Part shown: positions 4,931 to 13,158 of the stretch, one piece after another | Position numbering within the stretch: the stretch's first letter is position 1 | How the letters are laid out: the number at the start of each line of letters is the position of its first letter | From: Oceanospirillales bacterium | Lineage (GTDB): Bacteria; Pseudomonadota; Gammaproteobacteria; Xanthomonadales; SZUA-36 | Length of the DNA stretch: 16,940 nt | Direction of reading: 5' to 3' | Assembly: GCA_003232965.1 (NCBI GenBank) | Contig: QIKG01000255.1 | Coordinates: forward strand, 1 to 16,940 | Notes under the pieces: generated by a model | Told to the model about the DNA's origin: nothing | Databases searched by the model: none | Seen by the model: only the letters and a program-made list of their open reading frames with translations | Position numbers and translations under genes: made by a program

Positions 4931-5653
4931 TTAGATTATCGAGCCAGAATCTAAACCATGTTGATTGCTTTCAGAAAACATCCACTCAATAATTCCTTTA
5001 GCAACTATATCCACTTCTCGGGCAGGATCACTCGCACTGGGCATCCAGGCTTTTGCCCGTAAACTGGTCCGCATAGGACCGGGGTTAATACCATTAACCC
5101 TGATACCATCGTGATCTAACTCGGTTTTGAGTTGTTCGATCAGTGCAAGCAAGGCTGATTTGCTCACCCCGTAACTACCCCAGTTGGCTTCCTGCATAGT
5201 TTGCATATCTTCCAACAAAAAAACCAGTCGGGCATTACCCGCCTGCTTGAGAAGGGGCAGACAAGTTTTACTCAGTAGCCAAGGTCCATTGAGATTGGTT
5301 TGTATGCTACGCAGCCATTCCAACGGATCCGTATGGGCCATAGGCGCAAGTGCTGTAAATCGCGCGGCTGTGTGAATAAGAATATCCAACTTTCCCAACT
5401 GTGTTTCTAATGCCTCTGCCATTTGTGTATATTGATCGATACTGGATGTTTCCAGATCCAGAGGATAAATCAACGGTTCATAATTGCACTCAGCCTGAAT
5501 TCGGTCTGCTAGTTGGTCTAAGCCACTTTCGTTGTTATCCAACAAGATCAATTCCAGCTCATCTGATTTACTCATACGCCCAAGCTGCAATGCCAGTTCA
5601 CTACCCAGGCCACCGGCGGCACCGGTAATTAGTATATTTTTTGTTGTTGCCAT
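4931..5653 (-). CDS. Short-chain dehydrogenase/reductase homologue lacking the catalytic serine (YciK-like)
   Basis: From the ATG at 5653 the protein has 240 residues, normal for a classical SDR. The Rossmann nucleotide motif TGAAGGLG is at residues 10-17, the structural Asn at 120 (TNLNG) and YGVSK gives Tyr161 and Lys165. The position 13 residues before the tyrosine, normally the catalytic serine, is Glu148 (LLEDM), and the NNAG motif reads HTAA. The ANWGSYGVSK stretch and the PGPMRTSLR loop resemble YciK, which in Pseudomonas sits next to mupP and ubiG; here an FmdB and a GFA gene lie between. It may bind NAD(P) without classical catalysis or use altered chemistry. An in-frame start at 5734 would add 27 unusual residues and is rejected. 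Confidence 0.88.
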   Translation of the reverse strand: MATTKNILITGAAGGLGSELALQLGRMSKSDELELILLDNNESGLDQLADRIQAECNYEPLIYPLDLETSSIDQYTQMAEALETQLGKLDILIHTAARFTALAPMAHTDPLEWLRSIQTNLNGPWLLSKTCLPLLKQAGNARLVFLLEDMQTMQEANWGSYGVSKSALLALIEQLKTELDHDGIRVNGINPGPMRTSLRAKAWMPSASDPAREVDIVAKGIIEWMFSESNQHGLDSGSII

Positions 5654-5693
5654 GATATTCCGTTGCTTACATTGATGATTGAGAAGATTGGCC

Positions 5694-5699
5694 ATTATA
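5694..5699 (-). promoter_or_regulatory. Candidate -10 box for the SDR gene
   Basis: A perfect TATAAT on the minus strand lies 41 bases upstream of the ATG at 5653. A TTGACG is present further upstream but only seven bases away, so no properly spaced -35 box accompanies it. Confidence 0.3.
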
Positions 5700-5772
5700 T
5701 AGCCTGCGTCAATGCTAAAATACCCGTATTCCACTGATTATTTTCAAATCAAACCATTTGAGGTTCCCTGGT

Positions 5773-6063
5773 ATGCCAATTTATGTCTATCAGCCCAACG
5801 GGGATACCCGTTGCGATTTCTGTAGTGCCGGCTTTGAAAAACTCGAAAAACTCACTGAACCCAGGCTTAGTACTTGTCCACACTGCGCTGCGCCTTGTAA
5901 GCAGGTGATTACCGCGCCTAATTTACACGCTGGCATGAGTTCGCTGAAGCCTAAAAATCTTGCAGAAAAGGGTTTTACCCAATACCGCAAAGTGAGTAAA
6001 GGCGTGTATGAGAAGTCTGCTGGTAAAGGGCCACAGTATATTTCCGATGATGGTAAAGATTGA
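5773..6063 (+). CDS. FmdB-family putative regulatory zinc ribbon protein
   Basis: A 96-residue protein starting MPIYVYQ, the usual opening of this family, with GAGG (5760-5763) as a ribosome site nine bases ahead of the ATG. Two CxxC pairs (Cys14/Cys17 in CDFC and Cys35/Cys38 in CPHC) form the predicted zinc ribbon. The C-terminal half is charged and likely disordered, as is common in the family. The family is named after a gene near formamidase in Methylophilus, but its molecular role is not established. A TCAAAT/ATTTGA dyad at 5744-5761 lies just ahead of the gene. An upstream TTG at 5758 is possible but would overlap the ribosome site. Confidence 0.9.
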   Translation: MPIYVYQPNGDTRCDFCSAGFEKLEKLTEPRLSTCPHCAAPCKQVITAPNLHAGMSSLKPKNLAEKGFTQYRKVSKGVYEKSAGKGPQYISDDGKD

Positions 6064-6073
6064 GGCGTTATTC

Positions 6074-6108
6074 TGGATGAAGTACCGGCACAAGACCGGC
6101 ATGACGAA
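6074..6108. repeat. Possible REP-like element between convergent genes
   Basis: CCGG (6085-6088) and CCGG (6096-6099) can pair across seven bases, followed by CATGACG. The arrangement resembles the common intergenic palindromes with a CCGG stem and an ATGACG end. There is no second copy in the window, so family membership is only suggested. It may act as a bidirectional end between the FmdB and GFA genes. Confidence 0.35.
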
Positions 6109-6112
6109 ATCT

Positions 6113-6496
6113 TCAGGAAATCAGTGAACTGACCGAGTCTTCCCAGTTCTCACCGTCAAAGTCTTCGATGCTGACCGAATGAATGGTTTCGGAGTCCAGG
6201 CAATTTATATTGATACTGTAGCCGGAGGGGTGGGAACGCGGGATATAAAAAGATTTGATCCCGCAATGTTTACAAAAAAAGTGATGGGCGGTTTTGCTAT
6301 TAAATTGGTAGTTTGTAAGTGAATTTTTACCGCTCAACAGCTCAAAATTCTCAGCGCTGACTATCAGGTGTAAAAACCCGCTTTGACTACAAATAGAACA
6401 GTTACATTTAACCGCTTTAATCGCGGCCGCTGCTGTGACCCTAAAGCGTATTTTTCCGCAATGACAGCCACCACTATGTTGAATTATTTTCGTCAC
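6113..6496 (-). CDS. GFA/CENP-V-domain protein
   Basis: A 127-residue protein covering one GFA domain. The seven zinc-ligand cysteines are in the expected pattern: CHC (11, 13), CNCSIC (31, 33, 36) and CKHC (75, 78). The family was named for glutathione-dependent formaldehyde activation, but most members have no proven reaction. The start is a GTG whose last bases overlap the TGA of the preceding gene in a four-base GTGA, so it is probably translated by coupling as the last gene of the efp-mtaD-ubiG-mupP cluster. No substrate can be named. Confidence 0.9.
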   Translation of the reverse strand: MTKIIQHSGGCHCGKIRFRVTAAAAIKAVKCNCSICSQSGFLHLIVSAENFELLSGKNSLTNYQFNSKTAHHFFCKHCGIKSFYIPRSHPSGYSININCLDSETIHSVSIEDFDGENWEDSVSSLIS

Positions 6497-7122
6497 TGTA
6501 ATAAATCGATAATCTCTGCTGGTGACTGCAAAATAACAGCGTCACTGGCAGCAGGCCCGTAACCCCAACTGACATGATAACCTGACATTCCCGCAGCTTC
6601 TGCGGCCTGCATATCGCGTTGGTCGTCACCGATATAAATTGTATTTTCAGGTTTAATTTTTAATCTTTCACAGGCCAGCAATAATTGATCCGGCCAGGGT
6701 TTGGCCCGTGCCAGCGTATCTCCGCAAACCAGACAAGCTGAACGGCGGGCTAATCCGGATGCCTGCATCACTAATTGGGAGAACCTAGAGTGTTTATTGG
6801 TGACAACACCCCAGGGCATTGCACTTGTATCAAGCGCTGCTAGCATAGCTTCAATTCCGGAGAACGGAATGGTATCGGTGTATGGGTTTTCACTGTAATA
6901 ATCGAGCAACTGCTGTTTTCGACTGGCTGTTAGGTCGTCATCAGCTACTGGCATTCCAGCTTCGATCAAACCTGCAGCACCGCGACTGACAGCAAAGGCT
7001 AGGGGTGCCACTTCAAGCGGCAACATGCCCTCACCCGCACGCACATGATTGAGTGCTGCTACCAGGTCACGGGCGGTATCCAGCAAGGTACCATCGAGAT
7101 CAAATAAAACCGCTTTAATCAC
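6493..7122 (-). CDS. mupP: HAD phosphatase, probable N-acetylmuramate 6-phosphate phosphatase
   Basis: A 209-residue HAD-superfamily protein with all four motifs: DLDGTLLD (nucleophile Asp8, Asp10), VTNK (107-110), Lys141 in KPWPD, and GDDQRDM (Asp166, Asp167). By sequence alone it would be called phosphoglycolate phosphatase (gph). The order mtaD-ubiG-this gene matches the Pseudomonas locus where the product, MupP, dephosphorylates N-acetylmuramic acid 6-phosphate in the cytoplasm so that recycled cell-wall sugar can re-enter UDP-MurNAc synthesis. The symbol depends on that synteny; the MupP partners AmgK and MurU are not in the window. The gene follows ubiG by 22 bases. Confidence 0.85.
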   Translation of the reverse strand: MIKAVLFDLDGTLLDTARDLVAALNHVRAGEGMLPLEVAPLAFAVSRGAAGLIEAGMPVADDDLTASRKQQLLDYYSENPYTDTIPFSGIEAMLAALDTSAMPWGVVTNKHSRFSQLVMQASGLARRSACLVCGDTLARAKPWPDQLLLACERLKIKPENTIYIGDDQRDMQAAEAAGMSGYHVSWGYGPAASDAVILQSPAEIIDLLQ

Positions 7123-7144
7123 TTATTTATACTATTTGCTGGCA

Positions 7145-7876
7145 TCAAGCGGGTTTATGCGCATGAATCAGGTAATTAACCCCGACCGAGCCACCGGTTT
7201 TAACCGTCCGCTGTAACGGGTTGTAATGCAGGCCGCGAATATCCTTAACTTCCATGCCTGCCTCTCGAATCCATGCGGATAATTCTGATGGTCGAATAAA
7301 ACGGTCGTACTGATGAGTGCCACGGGGCAGCAAGCGCAGTACATGTTCGGCAGCAACGATTGCCATAAAAAAAGCCTTCGGCGTTCGGTTAATGGTGCTG
7401 AAAAAACAATCCCCACCAGGCGCTAACAGCGTTGCTACAGAAGCGATTATAGAAGACGGATCCGGTACATGCTCAAGCATTTCCAGGCAGGTAACCAGTT
7501 CATAAGCACCCGCTTCATTTTGCGCGAGTTCTTCAACAGTTATACAACGATAATCTACTTCAACACCGGACTCCAAACTGTGTAGTCTGGCAATTTTCAG
7601 CGATTTTTCAGCGATATCAATGGCTGTGACATTCGCACCGTCTCTGGCCATGGCTTCGGATAATATGCCACCACCACAGCCGACATCCAAGGTTTTGGCG
7701 GCTTTCAGGGGGTGAATTTCTGCGATATAGTTCAGCCGCGCGGGGTTGAGATCATGCAAGGGGCGAAAATCCCCATCCGGATCCCACCAACCATTCGCCT
7801 GGGCTTCAAATTTGCGCTTTTCTTCCGGGTCAACATTAGCCTGGAAATTGTCTTTTTGAGTTTTTGCTGTATTCAT
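7145..7876 (-). CDS. ubiG: Ubiquinone biosynthesis O-methyltransferase
   Basis: From the ATG at 7876, preceded by AGGA, the protein has 243 residues, close to E. coli UbiG. It has the N-terminal NVDPEEKRKFEAQANGWWDP block diagnostic of UbiG, the S-adenosylmethionine motif DVGCGGG (64-70) and the acidic AID motif (85-87). UbiG carries out both O-methylations in ubiquinone synthesis at the inner membrane surface. A reading starting at 7951 would overlap the mtaD stop region by 52 bases and add a non-homologous leader, so it is rejected. The gene follows mtaD after 23 bases. Confidence 0.96.
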   Translation of the reverse strand: MNTAKTQKDNFQANVDPEEKRKFEAQANGWWDPDGDFRPLHDLNPARLNYIAEIHPLKAAKTLDVGCGGGILSEAMARDGANVTAIDIAEKSLKIARLHSLESGVEVDYRCITVEELAQNEAGAYELVTCLEMLEHVPDPSSIIASVATLLAPGGDCFFSTINRTPKAFFMAIVAAEHVLRLLPRGTHQYDRFIRPSELSAWIREAGMEVKDIRGLHYNPLQRTVKTGGSVGVNYLIHAHKPA

Positions 7877-7899
7877 AATCCTGATTCCCGCATCAGCGG

Positions 7900-9258
7900 T
7901 TACGCTAACTGTTGGTGTTCCTTGCGATGCCGTTGTAATCGCTCTCCCCATTGATCGGCGCGGCTAATAATATCCGCCATATCCATGCGCGTAAGCTTGC
8001 CCTGCTCTAACAGGCGTTCACCAGCGACCCAGACATCACTGACTTGCTGGCGATGACTGGCATAAATTATTTGAGAAAGCACATCGTGCACCGGATGACT
8101 TTCCGGGGCACTAAAATCAAGCGCACAAAAATCCGCTTGCTTACCCACTTCAATCGAACCAATTTCAGCTTCCATACCCAAGGCTTTGGCGGCATTAATG
8201 GTGACCATCTCAAGTGCATCAGCCACCGGCAGCGCGCGTGGATTAGCGGATAGACCCTTGGCCAGAAACGAGGCGGTTTGGGCTTCACCTAAAAGATCCA
8301 GATCGTTATTGCTGGCTGCACCATCGGTGGCAATGGTGATATTTACTCCGGCAGTCTGAAGTTTATGCACCGGACAAAACCCACTGGCGAGCTTGAGATT
8401 GGATTCCGGACAATGCAGAACATGTACACCACGCTGGGCTAACAATTCGATTTCATGATCACTTACCTGGGTCATGTGCACAGCCATCAAACGGGGGTTG
8501 AGCATACCAATTTTTTCCAAACGGGCCATGGGTCGAATGCCATATTTTTCCATAGAATCTTCAATTTCCCAAGGCGATTCATGCAAATGCATATGAATAG
8601 GAATATCCATTTCATCGGCCAGCAGAGCAATCCGTTCAAGCTGGATATCACTAACAGAATACGGTGCATGTGGGGCAAACGCCGTACGCACCAAGGGTTC
8701 GGAAAGAAAATTTTGATGGACTTCTATACCCCGGCGGAAATATTCATCCGCATCAGCTGCCCAGGCAGTTGGCAGGTCAATCACCAGCAAACCAACCGTT
8801 ACCCGCATGCCAGCCTTTACAGCGACAGCTGCAGCTACATCCGGAAAAAAGTAATTGTCGCTGAAACAGGTGGTGCCAGAACGCAGCATTTCTACTACCG
8901 CAAGCTCGGTGCCATCACGCACAAAATCAGGGCCGACCCAACGCTGCTCTGCAGGCCAGATGTTGTCGTACAGCCAATCGTGCAGTGGCAAATCGTCAGC
9001 AAAACCTCTAAATAAAGTCATTGCCGAGTGACAATGGGTGTTAATCAGGCCGGGCAGCAATACATGCTCTGCCAGCACTACCCTTTTAATATCCGGCCAT
9101 AATTCATCAGCTTGTTGCTGGTCAACAATGGCTAAAATAGTATCACCAGTAACCGCCACCAGGTGGTTTTCAAGAACCTGGGCGTGTGGCACTACAGGCA
9201 CCAACCAACGGGGCGCGATAAGGTAGTCCGGCTGCAACTGCGATAGTTTGGGAGTCAT
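7900..9258 (-). CDS. mtaD: 5-methylthioadenosine/S-adenosylhomocysteine deaminase (TRZ/ATZ family)
   Basis: From the ATG at 9258 the protein has 452 residues, typical for this amidohydrolase family. Metal and catalytic motifs are intact: HCH (75-77) in LPGLINTHCHSAMTL, HMHLHE (222-227), VHMT (260-263) and TDGAASNNDLD beginning at 311 with metal ligand Asp312. The enzyme deaminates methylthioadenosine and S-adenosylhomocysteine, by-products of polyamine synthesis and methylation; UbiG just downstream produces SAH, which fits the pairing. The start lies one base after the efp stop codon (9260-9262), so translation is probably coupled, and there is no strong ribosome site of its own. An in-frame start at 9306 would overlap efp by 47 bases and is not needed. 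Confidence 0.93.
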   Translation of the reverse strand: MTPKLSQLQPDYLIAPRWLVPVVPHAQVLENHLVAVTGDTILAIVDQQQADELWPDIKRVVLAEHVLLPGLINTHCHSAMTLFRGFADDLPLHDWLYDNIWPAEQRWVGPDFVRDGTELAVVEMLRSGTTCFSDNYFFPDVAAAVAVKAGMRVTVGLLVIDLPTAWAADADEYFRRGIEVHQNFLSEPLVRTAFAPHAPYSVSDIQLERIALLADEMDIPIHMHLHESPWEIEDSMEKYGIRPMARLEKIGMLNPRLMAVHMTQVSDHEIELLAQRGVHVLHCPESNLKLASGFCPVHKLQTAGVNITIATDGAASNNDLDLLGEAQTASFLAKGLSANPRALPVADALEMVTINAAKALGMEAEIGSIEVGKQADFCALDFSAPESHPVHDVLSQIIYASHRQQVSDVWVAGERLLEQGKLTRMDMADIISRADQWGERLQRHRKEHQQLA

Positions 9259-9259
9259 A

Positions 9260-9832
9260 TTATTTATCTTTAACCCGGGATGCATATTCACCGGTGCGGG
9301 TATCAACTTTTATCACCTCGCCCTCCTGCACAAACAGGGGCACGCGTACCACAGCACCGGTTTCTAAGGTGGCAGGCTTGCCGCCACCGCCAGAAGTATC
9401 ACCACGAACGCCGGGGTCAGTCTGAGTGATTTTGAGCTCAACAAAATTCGGTGCTTCAATCGATAAAGGCGCACCGTTATACAACATCACAGTGCAGGTA
9501 TCTTCATCTTTCAACCACTTGACGGCATCCCCGACGGCAACATTATCAGCGGGATATTGCTCATAAGATTCTGGATCCATAAAATACCAAAATTCACCAT
9601 CAGTGTAGAGGTATTGCATATTGGTTTCGAAAATATCGGCAACTTCCACCGACTCACCTGACTTAAATGTGCGTTCAATGACTCTGCCGCTTTTCAGGTT
9701 GCGTACTTTTACCCGGCTGAAAGCCTGGCCTTTTCCCGGCTTTACAAATTCGTTTTCGACGATATTATACGGGTCTCCATCCAATAAGATTTTCAGCCCG
9801 CTGCGGAATTCGTTAGTTGAGTAAGTGGCCAT
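9260..9832 (-). CDS. efp: Translation elongation factor P
   Basis: From the ATG at 9832, with ribosome site GGAGAT at 9837-9842, the protein has 190 residues, the normal length. The three beta-barrel domains run from the KOW-like N-terminus (residues 1-64) to the C-terminal GEVIKVDTRTGEYASR signature. The loop VKPGKGQ puts Lys34 at the position that is beta-lysylated in Enterobacteria and Pseudoalteromonas-like bacteria, instead of the arginine that is rhamnosylated in Pseudomonas. EF-P binds ribosomes stalled at polyproline and promotes peptide bond formation. The gene diverges from epmB, whose product makes the beta-lysine donor. It heads the minus-strand cluster. Confidence 0.98.
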   Translation of the reverse strand: MATYSTNEFRSGLKILLDGDPYNIVENEFVKPGKGQAFSRVKVRNLKSGRVIERTFKSGESVEVADIFETNMQYLYTDGEFWYFMDPESYEQYPADNVAVGDAVKWLKDEDTCTVMLYNGAPLSIEAPNFVELKITQTDPGVRGDTSGGGGKPATLETGAVVRVPLFVQEGEVIKVDTRTGEYASRVKDK

Positions 9833-9871
9833 GTGTATCTCCAAAAAAATAGTTTAAGATGTTGTTATTAG

Positions 9872-9893
9872 GGCAGGCGCTGCGGTGGCTGCC
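9872..9893. repeat. Inverted repeat in the efp-epmB divergent promoter region
   Basis: GGCAG (9872-9876) pairs with CTGCC (9889-9893) in the 98-base gap between the divergent starts. It could be a shared operator or chance; no regulator can be named. Confidence 0.3.
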
Positions 9894-9930
9894 TATTTTG
9901 TCCATATGATACCACTACCCTGAGATCTCT

Positions 9931-10947
9931 ATGACCCTTTCAAGCACTGGCAAACGGCAATTATATCGTGTTGATCAGCATTGGCGGCAAGTGCTTAAAC
10001 AGGCCATGAGAAAACCTTCAGAACTACTGGAACAGCTACAACTTGACCCGCAGCTGCTGAATGGTATCGGCGCCGGGCAAAGGCAGTTTCCGCTATTAGC
10101 ACCACCGGCATTTGTCCAGCAGATTGAAAAAGGCAACCCGAAGGATCCCCTGTTCCTGCAAATATTTCCACAAGCTCTGGAAAGTCTACCCGGTAAAGAT
10201 TTATTAAAAGACCCCGTGGGCGACCTTGCCAGCCAAAGCAGCACGGCATTGCTGCACAAATACCACTCCCGAGCGCTGATTATTACCACGGGTGCCTGTG
10301 CTATTCATTGCCGCTACTGTTTTCGCCGGCATTTTCCGTATTCCAGTACCAACAGCCATCGCTTGGACTGGCAACGCACTCTGGAATATATCCAACAACA
10401 CCCCGATGTCAGTGAAATTATTCTCAGCGGTGGTGACCCGCTAATGCTGCCTACCGCACAGCTGCATGAAATCACGCAACAATTATCCGCATTGCCACAA
10501 ATAACCACCCTGAGAATTCACAGCCGGATGGCAAGCTGCCTGCCGGAACGCATCAATGCAGCTCTTTGTGATTGGCTGAAAAATCTGCCTTTCAGGCTGG
10601 TGTTGGTGCATCATATTAATCATCCGAATGAAATCAGTGAAGCGGCAACTGAGGCAGTTTTCAGACTCAAGCCGCTGATCCAGCAACAACTGAATCAAAG
10701 CGTGCTTCTGGCTGGCGTGAATAACAATGCACACACATTAAAGCAACTGTCAGAATTATTATTCGCGAATAATATATTGCCTTATTACCTGCACCAGATG
10801 GATCGGGTAGTTTCAGCCGGCCACTTTATATGCAGTGATCATGAGGCCACTAAGTTAGTGGCTGAGCTGCAGGCCAGCCTACCGGGATACCTGGTGCCTA
10901 AACTGGTGCGTGAAGAGGCCGGTAAATCAAGCAAAACACCGATTTGA
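9931..10947 (+). CDS. epmB: EF-P (R)-beta-lysine modification enzyme, lysine 2,3-aminomutase family
   Basis: A 338-residue radical SAM enzyme. The [4Fe-4S] cysteines are Cys123, Cys127 and Cys130 in CAIHCRYCFRRHFPY, followed by the SAM-contact motif GGDPL (167-171). The length and the absence of the C-terminal extension of clostridial lysine 2,3-aminomutases point to EpmB, which converts L-lysine to (R)-beta-lysine for EpmA to load onto EF-P Lys34. Its position divergent from efp, and Lys34 in that EF-P, support this. EpmA is not in the window. A -10-like TATGAT (9905-9910) lies 20 bases before the ATG without a good -35 box. Confidence 0.96.
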   Translation: MTLSSTGKRQLYRVDQHWRQVLKQAMRKPSELLEQLQLDPQLLNGIGAGQRQFPLLAPPAFVQQIEKGNPKDPLFLQIFPQALESLPGKDLLKDPVGDLASQSSTALLHKYHSRALIITTGACAIHCRYCFRRHFPYSSTNSHRLDWQRTLEYIQQHPDVSEIILSGGDPLMLPTAQLHEITQQLSALPQITTLRIHSRMASCLPERINAALCDWLKNLPFRLVLVHHINHPNEISEAATEAVFRLKPLIQQQLNQSVLLAGVNNNAHTLKQLSELLFANNILPYYLHQMDRVVSAGHFICSDHEATKLVAELQASLPGYLVPKLVREEAGKSSKTPI

Positions 10948-10951
10948 GGAA

Positions 10952-11004
10952 AACTTTGTTAAAGCAATTTAGAGGAAAAAGATAAACTTATTTATCATAA
11001 AGTT
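10952..11004. repeat. A+T-rich hairpin downstream of epmB
   Basis: GATAAA (10981-10986) and TTTATC (10991-10996) form a perfect 6-bp stem with loop CTTA, and AACTTT (10952-10957) can pair with AAAGTT (10999-11004) outside it. No T-tract follows, so termination of epmB here is possible but weakly supported. Confidence 0.35.
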
Positions 11005-11014
11005 AGCGAATGAA

Positions 11015-11043
11015 TTGAAATAATGACTAGAAGCTATTACACT
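11015..11043 (+). promoter_or_regulatory. Candidate sigma70 promoter for the FimX-like gene
   Basis: TTGAAA (11015-11020) and TACACT (11038-11043) are separated by 17 bases, giving 5/6 and 4/6 matches to the consensus boxes. It lies 40 bases before the start codon at 11084, which has AGGA at 11071-11074. Confidence 0.45.
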
Positions 11044-11083
11044 GTCAATATTAGGGTAAATTGATGTAAAAGGACTTGCAACA

Positions 11084-13135
11084 ATGGCAAGCTATAGAGT
11101 ACTGATAATCGATCAATCACCGGAAGCGGCAGGAGAAATCAACTTACTGCTTAAAAATTCCGGTATTTCTGTGCGTGTATTATATGCATCCACCCAGTAC
11201 GACCTTGATGCTATCGGAAGCGACAAATCACCCGACATCATCATTATTCAAAACCCTGATGACAGCGACCTGAGTCTATCAGCGGTTAAAATATTCTGCC
11301 AGAAGCACCCTAATGCCAGTTGCTTTATTCGCCGATCCACAAGCGAAGTAGAATTTATGAAGCAGGCATTTGATGCCGGTTTCACAGGATTTCTGGATAT
11401 TAATAACCCCGAAATGACCACCGCAGTCCTCAAGCGAGAACTTAAAAACCGGCAGGCATCCAGTGAACTACAGCAGCACCAGAAAGTGCTGGCAGATATC
11501 GAGGACCGGTATAAATTATTATTAGAAAGCTCGCGTGACCCGGTTGCCTATGTACACGAAGGCTTTCATATCTATGCCAACCCGGCATATTTGGAACTGT
11601 TTGGTTTCGGCAGCTTTGATGACCTGGAGGGCGAGTCAGTCCTCGGACTACTCAGGCTGGATGAAGAAGAAGGCGATTTTCGTAAGCTACTCAAGCTGAT
11701 TCACAAAGGCGAACTACCCGACCACGAGGTCAAGGCGATCAGTAACCATGATCAGCGCCAGATAGACCTTGAGTTTTTGCCCGCGCGTTTCAAAGGCGAA
11801 CACTGTATCCAGCTGTGGATCCATGAACGCCAATCGGATCCGGAAGTGCTGGCCGAACTCGAACACCTACGCAACCATGATGGCCTCACCGGCCTTGCTA
11901 ACCGCGCAAGCTTCCTAGAAGCGCTGGAAAATGTAGGTAATGGCAAGCAAGAAAACCAGGTTTATAGTGTCCTGCTTATAGAAGCTGACCAAATTGATAC
12001 CATCGCCCGGGAGCTGGGCGCGCGCGGCACAGATCACCTGATGCGTGAAATGGCCGGAATTTTGACCGATGAATGCGAACCATCCACTGTCAGTTCACGT
12101 TACCAGGATTCCGTGTTTGCCTGCCTAGTTCAAGCAGAAAACAAACAGGAAATAGAAGCCACCACGCAAAAAATCCTGCAACGCTGCCGAGACAGTGTTT
12201 TCGATCTCGGCAACCACAGCATTACGGCTACCTGTAGCATCGGACTCGCCTATATTGGCAGTATGCAGGTAAATGCTGATGAATTATTACAACAAAGCAC
12301 TGCTGCACTCAACGCTGCACACGCAGACGGCGGCGACCGTGTCAGCCGCTATCGGCCGAAGCTAACTGCGGTTGATGGAACTGATGACGAAGAGCATTGG
12401 GGTGAACGCTTACGCTATGCCATCAACCATTCACATGAAAACCTACTAATTATTCAGCAAGCAATTGTTGATGTCGCCGACTCGGATCAGGATTTATATA
12501 TCGAGGCTTTCACTTATCTGAAAGAAGATAAGGAAGAAATCGACCCCAGCGTCTATATGCCCAAGGCTGAAGATCACCAACTGGCTGCGGATATCGATCG
12601 CGCCATCTTGCCGCAAATTCTTGACATGATTGCCCATCCTGAATCGGCAACTGAAGTCAGCACCTACTTCTACAGCCTCAGTCGCAGTTCGGTAGAAGAT
12701 GTAAACTTCCCCGGCTGGTTACGCCAGCAATTTGAATCAACAGGTGCAGACTCATCGCGACTGGTACTGCAGGTATCGGGTGCCGATGTGGCGCGGAACT
12801 TAAAACCAGTCCAACGCTTAATGCAGGCACTTAACGGGCTAGATTGCCCGCTCAGCATCTCTCATTTTAACGGTGAGCAAAGTGTGATGTCCGCATTAAA
12901 ACACCTGCCGGTAACATTTATCAAACTGGATGCTGAAATTACCCGGCAACTGGGCAGCAATCCGAAAATTAGTGATCAGATCCAAGTGATTGTAAGCCAT
13001 GCCAAAGCAAATAATACACAGGTCATCGCCGGTGAAGTCGCTAGCGCTACCGAGCTTTCAACCATTTGGTCCACCGGAATAGAGTTGGTACAGGGTGACT
13101 ACCTGAAACAAAAAACCCGGGTCGCCGCTCAATAA
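11084..13135 (+). CDS. fimX: FimX-like degenerate REC-PAS-GGDEF-EAL c-di-GMP receptor
   Basis: A 683-residue cytoplasmic protein, close to the 691 of P. aeruginosa FimX. Residues 1-125 are a receiver-like domain whose phospho-acceptor region reads DIIIIQNPDD, without Asp at the end of the third strand. Residues 140-250 are a PAS domain. Residues 262-424 are a GGDEF domain that starts normally (HDGLTGLANRASF), but its active-site loop is QDSVF (341-345). Residues 435-680 are an EAL domain where EAL reads EAF (474-476), the DDFG loop reads SHFNGEQS (593-600) and the EGVE motif reads GEVA; the late QG (670-671) remains. It should make and break no c-di-GMP but may bind it, like FimX in type IV pilus and twitching control. 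The assignment is by architecture; no pilus genes are in the window. gluQ follows after 23 bases. Confidence 0.82.
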   Translation: MASYRVLIIDQSPEAAGEINLLLKNSGISVRVLYASTQYDLDAIGSDKSPDIIIIQNPDDSDLSLSAVKIFCQKHPNASCFIRRSTSEVEFMKQAFDAGFTGFLDINNPEMTTAVLKRELKNRQASSELQQHQKVLADIEDRYKLLLESSRDPVAYVHEGFHIYANPAYLELFGFGSFDDLEGESVLGLLRLDEEEGDFRKLLKLIHKGELPDHEVKAISNHDQRQIDLEFLPARFKGEHCIQLWIHERQSDPEVLAELEHLRNHDGLTGLANRASFLEALENVGNGKQENQVYSVLLIEADQIDTIARELGARGTDHLMREMAGILTDECEPSTVSSRYQDSVFACLVQAENKQEIEATTQKILQRCRDSVFDLGNHSITATCSIGLAYIGSMQVNADELLQQSTAALNAAHADGGDRVSRYRPKLTAVDGTDDEEHWGERLRYAINHSHENLLIIQQAIVDVADSDQDLYIEAFTYLKEDKEEIDPSVYMPKAEDHQLAADIDRAILPQILDMIAHPESATEVSTYFYSLSRSSVEDVNFPGWLRQQFESTGADSSRLVLQVSGADVARNLKPVQRLMQALNGLDCPLSISHFNGEQSVMSALKHLPVTFIKLDAEITRQLGSNPKISDQIQVIVSHAKANNTQVIAGEVASATELSTIWSTGIELVQGDYLKQKTRVAAQ

Positions 13136-13158
13136 TTCAACAACCCGCCCGCGACTGT

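Noticed and set aside
5654..5734. Longer N-terminus for the SDR protein.
   Set aside because: The nucleotide-binding motif normally lies within about ten residues of the start, as it does from the ATG at 5653; the extra 27 codons overlap promoter-like sequence.
8455..9015. A 186-codon open frame on the plus strand opposite mtaD.
   Set aside because: It is the antisense shadow of a well-supported amidohydrolase with all its metal motifs.
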